A DNA stretch of 64,000 nt from Rebecca billardiae RCC1528 (lineage: Eukaryota > Haptophyta), in assembly GCA_965240325.2 (NCBI GenBank), contig OZ251228.1:992001-1056000 (forward strand), in the 5' to 3' direction. Below, piece by piece: positions 31,560 through 46,100 of this stretch. The notes below the pieces were generated by a model, which did no database searches, had not been told where the DNA came from, and saw only the letters and a program-made list of their open reading frames with translations. Position numbers and translations under genes: made by a program. Position 1 is the first letter of the stretch; each line of letters opens with the position of its first letter.

Positions 31560-33170
31560 CACCAGCCTCAGCTCGGATATGGGGATCGAAACGCGCCAAG
31601 CGCTCGTGTGGCGGAACTTGACGGTGCTGGGAGCAGCCGTACTTGAGCGCGCTCGAGCCGTGCCCGTGCGAGCCGACGGTATCCGCACCGCCACGTCTCG
31701 CGCACTTCGAAGCCCACCGCGCCCATCCCACCAGCGCACGGGCGCACGGGCGCACGGGCGCACGGGCGCACCGGCGCGCCGGGTGGGCGGCGCGCCACCA
31801 GCCTCAGCTCGGATATGGGCATCGAGGCGCGCCAAGCGCTCGAGTGGCGGCATCGTGACGGTGCTGGCGGCAGCCGTGCTCGAGCGCGCTCGAGCCGTGC
31901 CCGTGCGAGCCGACGGTATCCGCACCGCCACGTCTCGCGCACTTCGAAGCCCACCGCGCCCATCCCACCAGCGCACGGGCGCACGGGCGCACGGGCGCAC
32001 GGGCGCGCCGGGTGGGCGGCGCGCCACCAGCCTCAGCTCGGATATGGGCATCGAGGCGCGCCAAGCGCTCGAGTGGCGGAACTTGACGGTGCTGGCAGCA
32101 GCCGTACTCGAGCGCGCTCGAGCCGTGCCCGTGCGAGCCGACGGTATCCGCACCGCCACGTCTCGCGCACTTCGAAGCCCACCGCGCCCATCCCACCAGC
32201 GCACGGGCGCACGGGCGCACGGGCGCACGGGCGCACCGGCGCGCCGGGTGGGCGGCGCGCCACCAGCCTCAGCTCGGATATGGGCATCGAGGCGCGCCAA
32301 GCGCTCGAGTGGCGGCATCGTGACGGTGCTGGCGGCAGCCGTGCTCGAGCGCGCTCGAGCCGTGCCCGTGCGAGCCGACGGTATCCGCACCGCCACGTCT
32401 CGCGCACTTCGAAGCCCACCGCGCCCATCCCACCAGCGCACGGGCGCACGGGCGCACGGGCGCACGGGCGCGCCGGGTGGGCGGCGCGCCACCAGCCTCA
32501 GCTCGGATATGGGCATCGAGGCGCGCCAAGCGCTCGAGTGGCGGAACTTGACGGTGCTGGCAGCAGCCGTACTCGAGCGCGCTCGAGCCGTGCCCGTGCG
32601 ACCCGACGGTATCCGCACCGCCACGTCTCGCGCACTTCGAAGCCCACCGCGCCCATCCCACCAGCGCACGGGCGCACGGGCGCACGGGCGCACGGGCGCA
32701 CGGGCGCGCCGGGTGGGCGGTGCGCCACCGGCCTCAGCTCGGATATGGGCATCGAGGCGCGCCAAGCGCTCGAGTGGCGGCATTGTGACGGTGCTGGCGG
32801 CAGCCGTACTCGAGCGCGCTCGAGCCGTGCCCGTGCGAGCCGACGGTATCCGCACCGCCACGTCTCGCGCACTTCGAAGCCCACCGCGCCCATCCCACCA
32901 GCGCACGGGCGCACGGGCGCACGGGCGCACGGGCGCGCCGGGTGGGCGGCGCGCCACCAGCCTCAGCTCGGATATGGGCATCGAGGCGCGCCAAGCGCTC
33001 GAGTGGCGGAACTTGACGGTGCTGGCAGCAGCCGTACTCGAGCGCGCTCGAGCCGTGCCCGTGCGAGCCGACGGTATCCGCACCGCCACGTCTCGCGCAC
33101 TTCGAAGCCCACCGCGCCCATCCCACCAGCGCACGGGCGCACGGGCGCACGGGCGCACGGGCGCACGGGC
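31560..33170 (+). repeat. Satellite block R, copy 1
   Basis: It recurs at 33884-35494 (offset 2324). It begins with a distinctive monomer reading gatcgaaacgcgcc, gctgggagcagcc and tacttgagcg. Confidence 0.8.
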
Positions 33171-33883
33171 GCGCCGGGTGGGCGGCGCGCCACCAGCCTC
33201 AGCTCGAATATGGGCATCGAGGCGCGCCAAGCGCTCGTGTGGCGGCACTTGACGGTGCTGGCAGCAGCCGTACTCGAGCGCGCTCGAGCCGTGCCCGTGC
33301 GAGCCGACGGTATCCGCACCGCCACGTCTCGCGCACTTCGAAGCCCACCGCGCCCATCCCACCAGCGCACGGGCGCACGGGCGCACGGGCGCACCGGTGC
33401 TCCGGGTGGGCGGCGCGCAACCAGCCTCAGCTCGGATATGGGCATCGAGGCGCGCCAAGCGCTCGAGTGGCGGAACTTGACGGTGCTGGCATCAGCCGTA
33501 CTCGAGCGCGCTCGAGCCGTGCCCGTGCGAGCCGACGGTATCCGCACCGCCACGTCTCGCGCACTTCGAAGCCCACCGCGCCCATCCCACCAGCGCACGG
33601 GCGCACGGGCGCACGGGCGCACGGGCGCACCGGCGCGCCGGGTGGGCGGCGCGCCACCAGCCTCAGCTCGGATATGGGGATCGAGGCGCGCCAAGCGCTC
33701 GAGTGGCGGCATTGTGACGGTGCTGGCGGCAGCCGTACTCGAGCGCGCTCGAGCCGTGCCCGTGCGAGCCGACGGTATCCGCACCGCCACGTCTCGCGCA
33801 CTTCGAAGCCCACCGCGCCCATCCCACCAGCGCACGGGCGCACGGGCGCACGGGCGCACCGGCGCGCCGGGTGGGCGGCGCGC

Positions 33884-35494
33884 CACCAGCCTCAGCTCGG
33901 ATATGGGGATCGAAACGCGCCAAGCGCTCGTGTGGCGGAACTTGACGGTGCTGGGAGCAGCCGTACTTGAGCGCGCTCGAGCCGTGCCCGTGCGAGCCGA
34001 CGGTATCCGCACCGCCACGTCTCGCGCACTTCGAAGCCCACCGCGCCCATCCCACCAGCGCACGGGCGCACGGGCGCACGGGCGCACGGGCGCACCGGCG
34101 CGCCGGGTGGGCGGCGCGCCACCAGCCTCAGCTCGGATATGGGCATCGAGGCGCGCCAAGCGCTCGAGTGGCGGCATCGTGACGGTGCTGGCGGCAGCCG
34201 TGCTCGAGCGCGCTCGAGCCGTGCCCGTGCGAGCCGACGGTATCCGCACCGCCACGTCTCGCGCACTTCGAAGCCCACCGCGCCCATCCCACCAGCGCAC
34301 GGGCGCACGGGCGCACGGGCGCACGGGCGCGCCGGGTGGGCGGCGCGCCACCAGCCTCAGCTCGGATATGGGCATCGAGGCGCGCCAAGCGCTCGAGTGG
34401 CGGAACTTGACGGTGCTGGCAGCAGCCGTACTCGAGCGCGCTCGAGCCGTGCCCGTGCGAGCCGACGGTATCCGCACCGCCACGTCTCGCGCACTTCGAA
34501 GCCCACCGCGCCCATCCCACCAGCGCACGGGCGCACGGGCGCACGGGCGCACGGGCGCACCGGCGCGCCGGGTGGGCGGCGCGCCACCAGCCTCAGCTCG
34601 GATATGGGCATCGAGGCGCGCCAAGCGCTCGAGTGGCGGCATCGTGACGGTGCTGGCGGCAGCCGTGCTCGAGCGCGCTCGAGCCGTGCCCGTGCGAGCC
34701 GACGGTATCCGCACCGCCACGTCTCGCGCACTTCGAAGCCCACCGCGCCCATCCCACCAGCGCACGGGCGCACGGGCGCACGGGCGCACGGGCGCGCCGG
34801 GTGGGCGGCGCGCCACCAGCCTCAGCTCGGATATGGGCATCGAGGCGCGCCAAGCGCTCGAGTGGCGGAACTTGACGGTGCTGGCAGCAGCCGTACTCGA
34901 GCGCGCTCGAGCCGTGCCCGTGCGACCCGACGGTATCCGCACCGCCACGTCTCGCGCACTTCGAAGCCCACCGCGCCCATCCCACCAGCGCACGGGCGCA
35001 CGGGCGCACGGGCGCACGGGCGCACGGGCGCGCCGGGTGGGCGGTGCGCCACCGGCCTCAGCTCGGATATGGGCATCGAGGCGCGCCAAGCGCTCGAGTG
35101 GCGGCATTGTGACGGTGCTGGCGGCAGCCGTACTCGAGCGCGCTCGAGCCGTGCCCGTGCGAGCCGACGGTATCCGCACCGCCACGTCTCGCGCACTTCG
35201 AAGCCCACCGCGCCCATCCCACCAGCGCACGGGCGCACGGGCGCACGGGCGCACGGGCGCGCCGGGTGGGCGGCGCGCCACCAGCCTCAGCTCGGATATG
35301 GGCATCGAGGCGCGCCAAGCGCTCGAGTGGCGGAACTTGACGGTGCTGGCAGCAGCCGTACTCGAGCGCGCTCGAGCCGTGCCCGTGCGAGCCGACGGTA
35401 TCCGCACCGCCACGTCTCGCGCACTTCGAAGCCCACCGCGCCCATCCCACCAGCGCACGGGCGCACGGGCGCACGGGCGCACGGGCGCGCCGGG
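33884..35494 (+). repeat. Satellite block R, copy 2
   Basis: The second copy of the block at 31560. The same distinctive monomer also occurs near 22820, 51900, 55090 and 55320. Confidence 0.8.
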
Positions 35495-38490
35495 TGGGCG
35501 GTGCGCCACCAGCCTCAGCTCGGATATGGGGATCGAGGCGCGCCAAGCGCTCGAGTGGCGGCATTGTGACGGTGCTGGCGGCAGCCGTACTCGAGCGCGC
35601 TCGAGCCGTGCCCGTGCGAGCCGACGGTATCCGCACCGCCACGTCTCGCGCACTTCGAAGCCCACCGCGCCCATCCCACCAGCGCACGGGCGCACGGGCG
35701 CACGGGCGCACCGGCGCGCCGGGTGGGCGGCGCGCCACCAGCCTCAGCTCGGATATGGGCATCGAGGCGCGCCAAGCGCTCGAGTGGCGGAACTTGACGG
35801 TGCTGGCAGCAGCCGTACTCGAGCGCGCTCGAGCCGTGCCCGTGCGAGCCGACGGTATCCGCACCGCCACGTCTCGCGCACTTCGAAGCCCACCGCGCCC
35901 ATCCCACCAGCGCACGGGCGCACGGGCGCACGGGCGCACGGGCGCGCCGGGTGGGCGGCGCGCCACCAGCCTCAGCTCGGATATGGGCATCGAGGCGCGC
36001 CAAGCGCTCGAGTGGCGGCATTGTGACGGTGCTGGCAGCAGCCGTACTCGAGCGCGCTCGAGCCGTGCCCGTGCGACCCGACGGTATCCGCACCGCCACG
36101 TCTCGCGCACTTTGAAGCCCACCGCGCCCATCCCACCAGCGCACGGGCGCACGGGCGCACGGGCGCACGGGCGCACGGGCGCGCCGGGTGGGCGGTGCGC
36201 CACCGGCCTCAGCTCGGATATGGGCATCGAGGCGCGCCAAGCGCTCGAGTGGCGGCATTGTGACGGTGCTGGCGGCAGCCGTACTCGAGCGCGCTCGAGC
36301 CGTGCCCGTGCGAGCCGACGGTATCCGCACCGCCACGTCTCGCGCACTTCGAAGCCCACCGCGCCCATCCCACCAGCGCACGGGCGCACGGGCGCACGGG
36401 CGCACGGGCGCACGGGCGCGCCGGGTGGGCGGCGCGCCACCAGCCTCAGCTCGGATATGGGCATCGAGGCGCGCCAAGCGCTCGAGTGGCGGAACTTGAC
36501 GGTGCTGGCAGCAGCCGTACTCGAGCGCGCTCGAGCCGTGCCCGTGCGAGCCGACGGTATCCGCACCGCCACGTCTCGCGCACTTCGAAGCCCACCGCGC
36601 CCATCCCACCAGCGCACGGGCGCACGGGCGCACGGGCGCACGGGCGCACCGGCGCGCCGGGTGGGCGGCGCGCCACCAGCCTCAGCTCGGATATGGGCAT
36701 CGAGGCGCGCCAAGCGCTCGAGTGGCGGAACTTGACGGTGCTGGCAGCAGCCGTACTCGAGCGCGCTCGAGCCGTGCCCGTGCGAGCCGACGGTATCCGC
36801 ACCGCCACGTCTCGCGCACTTCGAAGCCCACCGCGCCCATCCCACCAGCGCACGGGCGCACGGGCGCACGGGCGCACCGGCGCGCCGGGTGGGCGGCGCG
36901 CCACCAGCCTCAGCTCGGATATGGGCATCGAGGCGCGCCAAGCGCTCGAGTGGTGGAACTTGACGGTGCTGGCAGCAGCCGTACTCGAGCGCGCTCGAGC
37001 CGTGCCCGTGCGAGCCGACGGTATCCGCACCGCCACGTCTCGTGCACTTCGAAGCCCACCGCGCCCATCCCACCAGCGCACGGGCGCACGGGCGCACGGG
37101 CGCACCGGCGCGCCGGGTGGGCGGCGCGCCACCAGCCTCAGCTCGGATATGGGCATCGAGGCGCGCCAAGCGCTCGAGTGGCAGAACTTGACGGTGCTGG
37201 CAGCAGCCGTACTCGAGCGCGCTCGAGCCGTGCCCGTGCGACCCGACGGTATCCGCACCGCCACGTCTCGCGCACTTCGAAGCCCACCGCGCCCATCCCA
37301 CCAGCGCACGGGCGCACGGGCGCACGGGCGCACGGGCGCGCCGGGTGGGCGGTGCGCCACCAGCCTCAGCTCGGATATGGGGATCGAGGCGCGCCAAGCG
37401 CTCGAGTGGCGGCATTGTGATGGTGCTGGCAGCAGCCGTACTCAAGCGCGCTCGAGCCGTGCCCGTGCGAGCCGACGGTATCCGCACCGCCACGTCTCGC
37501 GCACTTCGAAGCCCACCGCGCCCATCCCACCAGCGCACGGGCGCACGGGCGCACGGGCGCACCGGCGCGCCGGGTGGGCGGCGCGCGACCAGCCTCAGCT
37601 CGGATATGGGGATCGAGGCGCGCCAAGCGCTCGTGTGGCGGCACTTGACGGTGCTGGCAGCAGCCGTACTCGAGCGCGCTCGAGCCGTGCCCGTGCGAGC
37701 CGACGGTATCCGCACCGCCACGTCTCGCGCACTTCGAAGCCCACCGCGCCCATCCCACCAGCGCACGGGCGCACGGGCGCACGGGCGCACGGGCGCGCCG
37801 GGTGGGCGGCGCGCGACCAGCCTCAGCTCGGATATGGGCATCGAGGCGCGCCAAGCGCTCGAGTGGCGGCACTTGACGGTGCTGGCAGCAGCCGTACTCG
37901 AGCGCGCTCGAGCCGTGCCCGTGCGAGCCGACGGTATCCGCACCGCCACGTCTCGCGCACTTCGAAGCCCACCGCGCCCATCCCACCAGCGCACGGGCGC
38001 ACGGGCGCACGGGCGCACGGGCGCACCGGCGCGCCGGGTGGGCGGCGCGCCACCAGCCTCAGCTCGGATATGGGCATCGAGGCGCGCCAAGCGCTCGAGT
38101 GGCGGCATTGTGACGGTGCTGGCAGCAGCCGTACTCGAGCGCGCTCGAGCCGTGCCCGTGCGACCCGACGGTATCCGCACCGCCACGTCTCGCGCACTTC
38201 GAAGCCCACCGCGCCCATCCCACCAGCGCACGGGCGCACGGGCGCACGGGCGCACGGGCGCACCGGCGCGCCGGGTGGGCGGCGCGCCACCGGCCTCAGC
38301 TCGGATATGGGCATCGAGGCGCGCCAAGCGCTCGAGTGGCGGCATTGTGACGGTGCTGGCGGCAGCCGTACTCGAGCGCGCTCGAGCCGTGCCCGTGCGA
38401 GCCGACGGTATCCGCACCGCCACGTCTCGCGCACTTCGAAGCCCACCGCGCCCATCCCACCAGCGCACGGGCGCACGGGCGCACGGGCGC
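35461..38490 (+). repeat. Satellite block P, copy 2
   Basis: See copy 1. It also matches copy 3 at offset 21158, which becomes 21174 after two extra octamers in copy 3. Confidence 0.88.
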
Positions 38491-39899
38491 ACGGGCGCAC
38501 GGGCGCGCCGGGTGGGCGGCGCGCCACCAGCCTCAGCTCGGATATGGGCATCGAGGCGCGCCAAGCGCTCGAGTGGCGGCATTGTGACGGTGCTGGCGGC
38601 AGCCGTACTCGAGCGCGCTCGAGCCGTGCCCGTGCGAGCCGACGGTATCCGCACCGCCACGTCTCGCGCACTTCGAAGCCCACCGCGCCCATCCCACCAG
38701 CGCACGGGCGCACGGGCGCACGGGCGCACCGGCGCGCCGGGTGGGCGGCGCGCGACCAGCCTCAGCTCGGATATGGGCATCGAGGCGCGCCAAGCGCTCG
38801 AGTGGCGGAACTTGACGGTGCTGGCAGCAGCCGTACTCGAGCGCGCTCGAGCCGTGCCCGTGCGAGCCGACGGTATCCGCACCGCCACGTCTCGCGCACT
38901 TCGAAGCCCACCGCGCCCATCCCACCAGCGCACGGGCGCACGGGCGCACGGGCGCACGGGCGCGCCGGGTGGGCGGCGCGCCACCAGCCTCAGCTCGGAT
39001 ATGGGCATCGAGGCGCGCCAAGCGCTCGAGTGGCGGCATTGTGACGGTGCTGGCGGCAGCCGTACTCGAGCGCGCTCGAGCCGTGCCCGTGCGAGCCGAC
39101 GGTATCCGCACCGCCACGTCTCGCGCACTTCGAAGCCCACCGCGCCCATCCCACCAGCGCACGGGCGCACGGGCGCACGGGCGCACGGGCGCGCCGGGTG
39201 GGCGGCGCGCCACCAGCCTCAGCTCGGATATGGGCATCGAGGCGCGCCAAGCGCTCGAGTGGCGGAACTTGACGGTGCTGGCAGCAGCCGTACTCGAGCG
39301 CGCTCGAGCCGTGCCCGTGCGAGCCGACGGTATCCGCACCGCCACGTCTCGCGCACTTCGAAGCCCACCGCGCCCATCCCACCAGCGCACGGGCGCACGG
39401 GCGCACGGGCGCACGGGCGCACGGGCGCGCCGGGTGGGCGGCGCGCCACCAGCCTCAGCTCGGATATGGGCATCGAGGCGCGCCAAGCGCTCGAGTGGCG
39501 GAACTTGACGGTGCTGGCAGCAGCCGTACTCGGGCGCGCTCGAGCCGTGCCCGTGCGAGCCGACGGTATCCGCACCGCCACGTCTCGCGCACTTCGAAGC
39601 CCACCGCGCCCATCCCACCAGCGCACGGGCGCACGGGCGCACGGGCGCACCGGCGCGCCGGGTGGGCGGCGCGCCACCAGCCTCAGCTCGGATATGGGCA
39701 TCGAGGCGCGCCAAGCGCTCGAGTGGCGGAACTTGACGGTGCTGGCAGCAGCCGTACTCGAGCGCGCTCGAGCCGTGCCCGTGCGAGCCGACGGTATCCG
39801 CACCGCCACGTCTCGCGCACTTCGAAGCCCACCGCGCCCATCCCACCAGCGCACGGGCGCACGGGCGCACGGGCGCACGGGCGCACGGGCGCGCCGGGT

Positions 39900-42800
39900 G
39901 GGCGGCGCGCGACCAGCCTCAGCTCGGATATGGGGATCGAGGCGCGCCAAGCGCTCGTGTGGCGGCACTTGACGGTGCTGGCAGCAGCCGTACTCGAGCG
40001 CGCTCGAGCCGTGCCCGTGCGAGCCGACGGTATCCGCACCGCCACGTCTCGCGCACTTCGAAGCCCACCGCGCCCATCCCACCAGCGCACGGGCGCACGG
40101 GCGCACGGGCGCACGGGCGCGCCGGGTGGGCGGCGCGCCACCAGCCTCAGCTCGGATATGGGCATCGAGGCGCGCCAAGCGCTCGAGTGGCGGAACTTGA
40201 CGGTGCTGGCAGCAGCCGTACTCGGGCGCGCTCGAGCCGTGCCCGTGCGAGCCGACGGTATCCGCACCGCCACGTCTCGCGCACTTCGAAGCCCACCGCG
40301 CCCATCCCACCAGCGCACGGGCGCACGGGCGCACGGGCGCACGGGCGCGCCGGGTGGGCGGCGCGCCACCAGCCTCAGCTCGGATATGGGCATCGAGGCG
40401 CGCCAAGCGCTCGAGTGGCGGAACTTGACGGTGCTGGCAGCAGCCGTACTCGGGCGCGCTCGAGCCGTGCCCGTGCGAGCCGACGGTATCCGCACCGCCA
40501 CGTCTCGCGCACTTCGAAGCCCACCGCGCCCATCCCACCAGCGCACGGGCGCACGGGCGCACGGGCGCACCGGCGCGCCGGGTGGGCGGCGCGCCACCAG
40601 CCTCAGCTCGGATATGGGCATCGAGGCGCGCCAAGCGCTCGAGTGGCGGAACTTGACGGTGCTGGCAGCAGCCGTACTCGGGCGCGCTCGAGCCGTGCCC
40701 GTGCGAGCCGACGGTATCCGCACCGCCACGTCTCGCGCACTTCGAAGCCCACCGCGCCCATCCCACCAGCGCACGGGCGCACGGGCGCACGGGCGCACGG
40801 GCGCGCCGGGTGGGCGGCGCGCCACCAGCCTCAGCTCGGATATGGGCATCGAGGCGCGCCAAGCGCTCGAGTGGCGGAACTTGACGGTGCTGGCAGCAGC
40901 CGTACTCGAGCGCGCTCGAGCCGTGCCCGTGCGAGCCGACGGTATCCGCACCGCCACGTCTCGCGCACTTCGAAGCCCACCGCGCCCATCCCACCAGCGC
41001 ACGGGCGCACGGGCGCACGGGCGCACGGGCGCACGGGCGCGCCGGGTGGGCGGCGCGCGACCAGCCTCAGCTCGGATATGGGGATCGAGGCGCGCCAAGC
41101 GCTCGTGTGGCGGCACTTGACGGTGCTGGCAGCAGCCGTACTCGAGCGCGCTCGAGCCGTGCCCGTGCGAGCCGACGGTATCCGCACCGCCACGTCTCGC
41201 GCACTTCGAAGCCCACCGCGCCCATCCCACCAGCGCACGGGCGCACGGGCGCACGGGCGCACGGGCGCGCCGGGTGGGCGGCGCGCCACCAGCCTCAGCT
41301 CGGATATGGGCATCGAGGCGCGCCAAGCGCTCGAGTGGCGGAACTTGACGGTGCTGGCAGCAGCCGTACTCGGGCGCGCTCGAGCCGTGCCCGTGCGAGC
41401 CGACGGTATCCGCACCGCCACGTCTCGCGCACTTCGAATCCCACCGCGCCCATCCCACCAGCGCACGGGCGCACGGGCGCACGGGCGCACGGGCGCGCCG
41501 GGTGGGCGGCGCGCCACCAGCCTCAGCTCGGATATGGGCATCGAGGCGCGCCAAGCGCTCGAGTGGCGGAACTTGACGGTGCTGGCAGCAGCCGTACTCG
41601 GGCGCGCTCGAGCCGTGCCCTTGCGAGCCGACGGTATCCGCACCGCCACGTCTCGCGCACTTCGAAGCCCACCGCGCCCATCCCACCAGCGCACGGGCGC
41701 ACGGGCGCACGGGCGCACGGGCGCGCCGGGTGGGCGGCGCGCCACCAGCCTCAGCTCGGATATGGGCATCGAGGCGCGCCAAGCGCTCGAGTGGCGGAAC
41801 TTGACGGTGCTGGCAGCAGCCGTACTCGGGCGCGCTCGAGCCGTGCCCGTGCGAGCCGACGGTATCCGCACCGCCACGTCTCGCGCACTTCGAAGCCCAC
41901 CGCGCCCATCCCACCAGCGCACGGGCGCACGGGCGCACGGGCGCACCGGCGCGCCGGGTGGGCGGCGCGCCACCAGCCTCAGCTCGGATATGGGCATCGA
42001 GGCGCGCCAAGCGCTCGAGTGGCGGAACTTGACGGTGCTGGCAGCAGCCGTACTCGGGCGCGCTCGAGCCGTGCCCGTGCGAGCCGACGGTATCCGCACC
42101 GCCACGTCTCGCGCACTTCGAAGCCCACCGCGCCCATCCCACCAGCGCACGGGCGCACGGGCGCACGGGCGCACGGGCGCGCCGGGTGGGCGGCGCGCCA
42201 CCAGCCTCAGCTCGGATATGGGCATCGAGGCGCGCCAAGCGCTCGAGTGGCGGAACTTGACGGTGCTGGCAGCAGCCGTACTCGAGCGCGCTCGAGCCGT
42301 GCCCGTGCGAGCCGACGGTATCCGCACCGCCACGTCTCGCGCACTTCGAAGCCCACCGCGCCCATCCCACCAGCGCACGGGCGCACGGGCGCACGGGCGC
42401 ACGGGCGCACGGGCGCGCCGGGTGGGCGGCGCGCGACCAGCCTCAGCTCGGATATGGGGATCGAGGCGCGCCAAGCGCTCGTGTGGCGGCACTTGACGGT
42501 GCTGGCAGCAGCCGTACTCGAGCGCGCTCGAGCCGTGCCCGTGCGAGCCGACGGTATCCGCACCGCCACGTCTCGCGCACTTCGAAGCCCACCGCGCCCA
42601 TCCCACCAGCGCACGGGCGCACGGGCGCACGGGCGCACGGGCGCGCCGGGTGGGCGGCGCGCCACCAGCCTCAGCTCGGATATGGGCATCGAGGCGCGCC
42701 AAGCGCTCGAGTGGCGGAACTTGACGGTGCTGGCAGCAGCCGTACTCGGGCGCGCTCGAGCCGTGCCCGTGCGAGCCGACGGTATCCGCACCGCCACGTC

Positions 42801-43100
42801 TCGCGCACTTCGAATCCCACCGCGCCCATCCCACCAGCGCACGGGCGCACGGGCGCACGGGCGCACGGGCGCGCCGGGTGGGCGGCGCGCCACCAGCCTC
42901 AGCTCGGATATGGGCATCGAGGCGCGCCAAGCGCTCGAGTGGCGGAACTTGACGGTGCTGGCAGCAGCCGTACTCGGGCGCGCTCGAGCCGTGCCCTTGC
43001 GAGCCGACGGTATCCGCACCGCCACGTCTCGCGCACTTCGAAGCCCACCGCGCCCATCCCACCAGCGCACGGGCGCACGGGCGCACGGGCGCACGGGCGC
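39900..43100 (+). repeat. Satellite block S, three successive copies
   Basis: Equivalent points lie at 39959, 41107 and 42483 (spacings 1148 and 1376). Copies 2 and 3 share two private changes, cttcgaatccc (41435/42811) and gtgcccttgcg (41616/42992), which copy 1 lacks, so the last duplication is the youngest. Confidence 0.8.
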
Positions 43101-46100
43101 GCCGGGTGGGCGGCGCGCCACCAGCCTCAGCTCGGATATGGGGATCGAGGCGCGCCAAGCGCTCGTGTGGCGGCACTTGACGGTGCTGGCAGCAGCCGTA
43201 CTCGAGCGCGCTCGAGCCGTGCCCGTGCGAGCCGACGGTATCCGCACCGCCACGTCTCGCGCACTTCGAAGCCCACCGCGCCCATCCCACCAGCGCACGG
43301 GCGCACGGGCGCACGGGCGCACGGGCGCGCCGGGTGGGCGGCGCGCGACCAGCCTCAGCTCGGATATGGGCATCGAGGCGCGCCAAGCGCTCGTGTGGCG
43401 GCACTTGACGGTGCTGGCAGCAGCCGTACTCGAGCGCGCTCGAGCCGTGCCCGTGCGAGCCGACGGTATCCGCACCGCCACGTCTCGCGCACTTCGAAGC
43501 CCACCGCGCCCATCCCACCAGCGCACGGGCGCACGGGCGCACGGGCGCACGGGCGCGCCGGGTGGGCGGCGCGCCACCAGCCTCAGCTCGGATATGGGCA
43601 TCGAGGCGCGCCAAGCGCTCGAGTGGCGGAACTTGACGGTGCTGGCAGCAGCCGTACTCGAGCGCGCTCGAGCCGTGCCCGTGCGAGCCGACGGTATCCG
43701 CACCGCCACGTCTCGCGCACTTCGAAGCCCACCGCGCCCATCCCACCAGCGCACGGGCGCACGGGCGCACGGGCGCACCGGCGCGCCGGGTGGGCGGCGC
43801 GCCACCGGCCTCAGCTCGGATATGGGCATCGAGGCGCGCCAAGCGCTCGTGTGGCGGAACTTGACGGTGCTGGCAGCAGCCGTACTCGAGCGCGCTCGAG
43901 CCGTGCCCGTGCGAGCCGACGGTATCCGCACCGCCACGTCTCGCGCACTTCGAAGCCCACCGCGCCCATCCCACCAGCGCACGGGCGCACGGGCGCACGG
44001 GCGCACGGGTGCGCCGGGTGGGCGGCGCGCCACCAGCCTCAGCTCGGATATGGGCATCGAGGCGCGCCAAGCGCTCGAGTGGTGGAACTTGACGGTGCTG
44101 GCAGCAGCCGTACTCGAGCGCGCTCGAGCCGTGCCCGTGCGAGCCGACGGTATCCGCACCGCCACGTCTCGCGCACTTCGAAGCCCACCGCGCCCATCCC
44201 ACCAGCGCACGGGCGCACGGGCGCACGGGCGCACGGGCGCGCCGGGTGGGCGGCGCGCCACCAGCCTCAGCTCGGATATGGGCATCGAGGCGCGCCAAGC
44301 GCTCGTGTGGCGGAACTTGACGGTGCTGGCAGCAGCCGTACTCGAGCACGCTCGAGCCGTGCCCGTGCGAGCCGACGGTATCCGCACCGCCACGTCTCGC
44401 GCACTTCGAAGCCCACCGCGCCCATCCCACCAGCGCACGGGCGCACGGGCGCACGGGCGCACGGGCGCGCCGGGTGGGCGGCGCGCCACCAGCCTCAGCT
44501 CGGATATGGGGATCGAAGCGCGCCAAGCGCTCGTGTGGCGGAACTTGACGGTGCTGGCAGCCGCCGTACTCGAGCGCGCTCGAGCCGTGCCCGTGCGAGC
44601 CGACGGTATCCGCACCGCCACGTCTCGCGCACTTCGAAGCCCACCGCGCCCATCCCACCAGCGCACGGGCGCACGGGTGCACGGGCGCACGGGCGCGCCG
44701 GGTGGGCGGCGCGCCACCAGCCTCAGCTCGGATATGGGCATCGAGGCGCGCCAAGCGCTCGAGTGGCGGACTTGACGGTGCTGGCAGCCGCCGTACTCGA
44801 GCGCGCTCGAGCCGTGCCCGTGCGAGCCGACGGTATCCGCACCGCCACGTCTCGCGCACTTCGAAGCCCACCGCGCCCATCCCACCAGCGCACGGGCGCA
44901 CGGGCGCACGGGCGCACCGGCGCGCCGGGTGGGCGGCGCGCCACCAGCCTCAGCTCGGATATGGGGATCGAGGCGCGCCAAGCGCTCGATTGGCGGCATC
45001 GTGACGGTGCTGGCGGCAGCCGTACTCGAGCGCGCTCGAGCCGTGCCCGTGCGAGCCGACGGTATCCGCACCGCCACGTCTCGCGCACTTCGAAGCCCAC
45101 CGCGCCCATCCCACCAGCGCACGGGCGCACGGGCGCACGGGCGCACGGGCGCGCCGGGTGGGCGGCGCGCCACCAGCCTCAGCTCGGATATGGGGATCGA
45201 GGCGCGCCAAGCGCTCGTGTGGCGGCACTTGACGGTGCTGGCAGCAGCCGTACTCGAGCGCGCTCGAGCCGTGCCCGTGCGAGCCGACGGTATCCGCACC
45301 GCCACGTCTCGCGCACTTCGAAGCCCACCGCGCCCATCCCACCAGCGCACGGGCGCACGGGCGCACGGGCGCACGGGCGCACCGGCGCGCCGGGTGGGCG
45401 GCGCGCCACCAGCCTCAGCTCGGATATGGGCATCGAGGCGCGCCAAGCGCTCGTGTGGCGGCACTTGACGGTGCTGGCAGCAGCCGTACTCGAGCGCGCT
45501 CGAGCCGTGCCCGTGCGAGCCGACGGTATCCGCACCGCCACGTCTCGCGCACTTCGAAGCCCACCGCGCCCATCCCACCAGCGCACGGGCGCACGGGCGC
45601 ACGGGCGCACCGGTGCTCCGGGTGGGCGGCGCGCAACCAGCCTCAGCTCGGATATGGGCATCGAGGCGCGCCAAGCGCTCGAGTGGCGGAACTTGACGGT
45701 GCTGGCATCAGCCGTACTCGAGCGCGCTCGAGCCGTGCCCGTGCGAGCCGACGGTATCCGCACCGCCACGTCTCGCGCACTTCGAAGCCCACCGCGCCCA
45801 TCCCACCAGCGCACGGGCGCACGGGCGCACGGGCGCACGGGCGCACCGGCGCGCCGGGTGGGCGGCGCGCCACCAGCCTCAGCTCGGATATGGGGATCGA
45901 GGCGCGCCAAGCGCTCGAGTGGCGGCATTGTGACGGTGCTGGCGGCAGCCGTACTCGAGCGCGCTCGAGCCGTGCCCGTGCGAGCCGACGGTATCCGCAC
46001 CGCCACGTCTCGCGCACTTCGAAGCCCACCGCGCCCATCCCACCAGCGCACGGGCGCACGGGCGCACGGGCGCACGGGCGCACCGGCGCGCCGGGTGGAT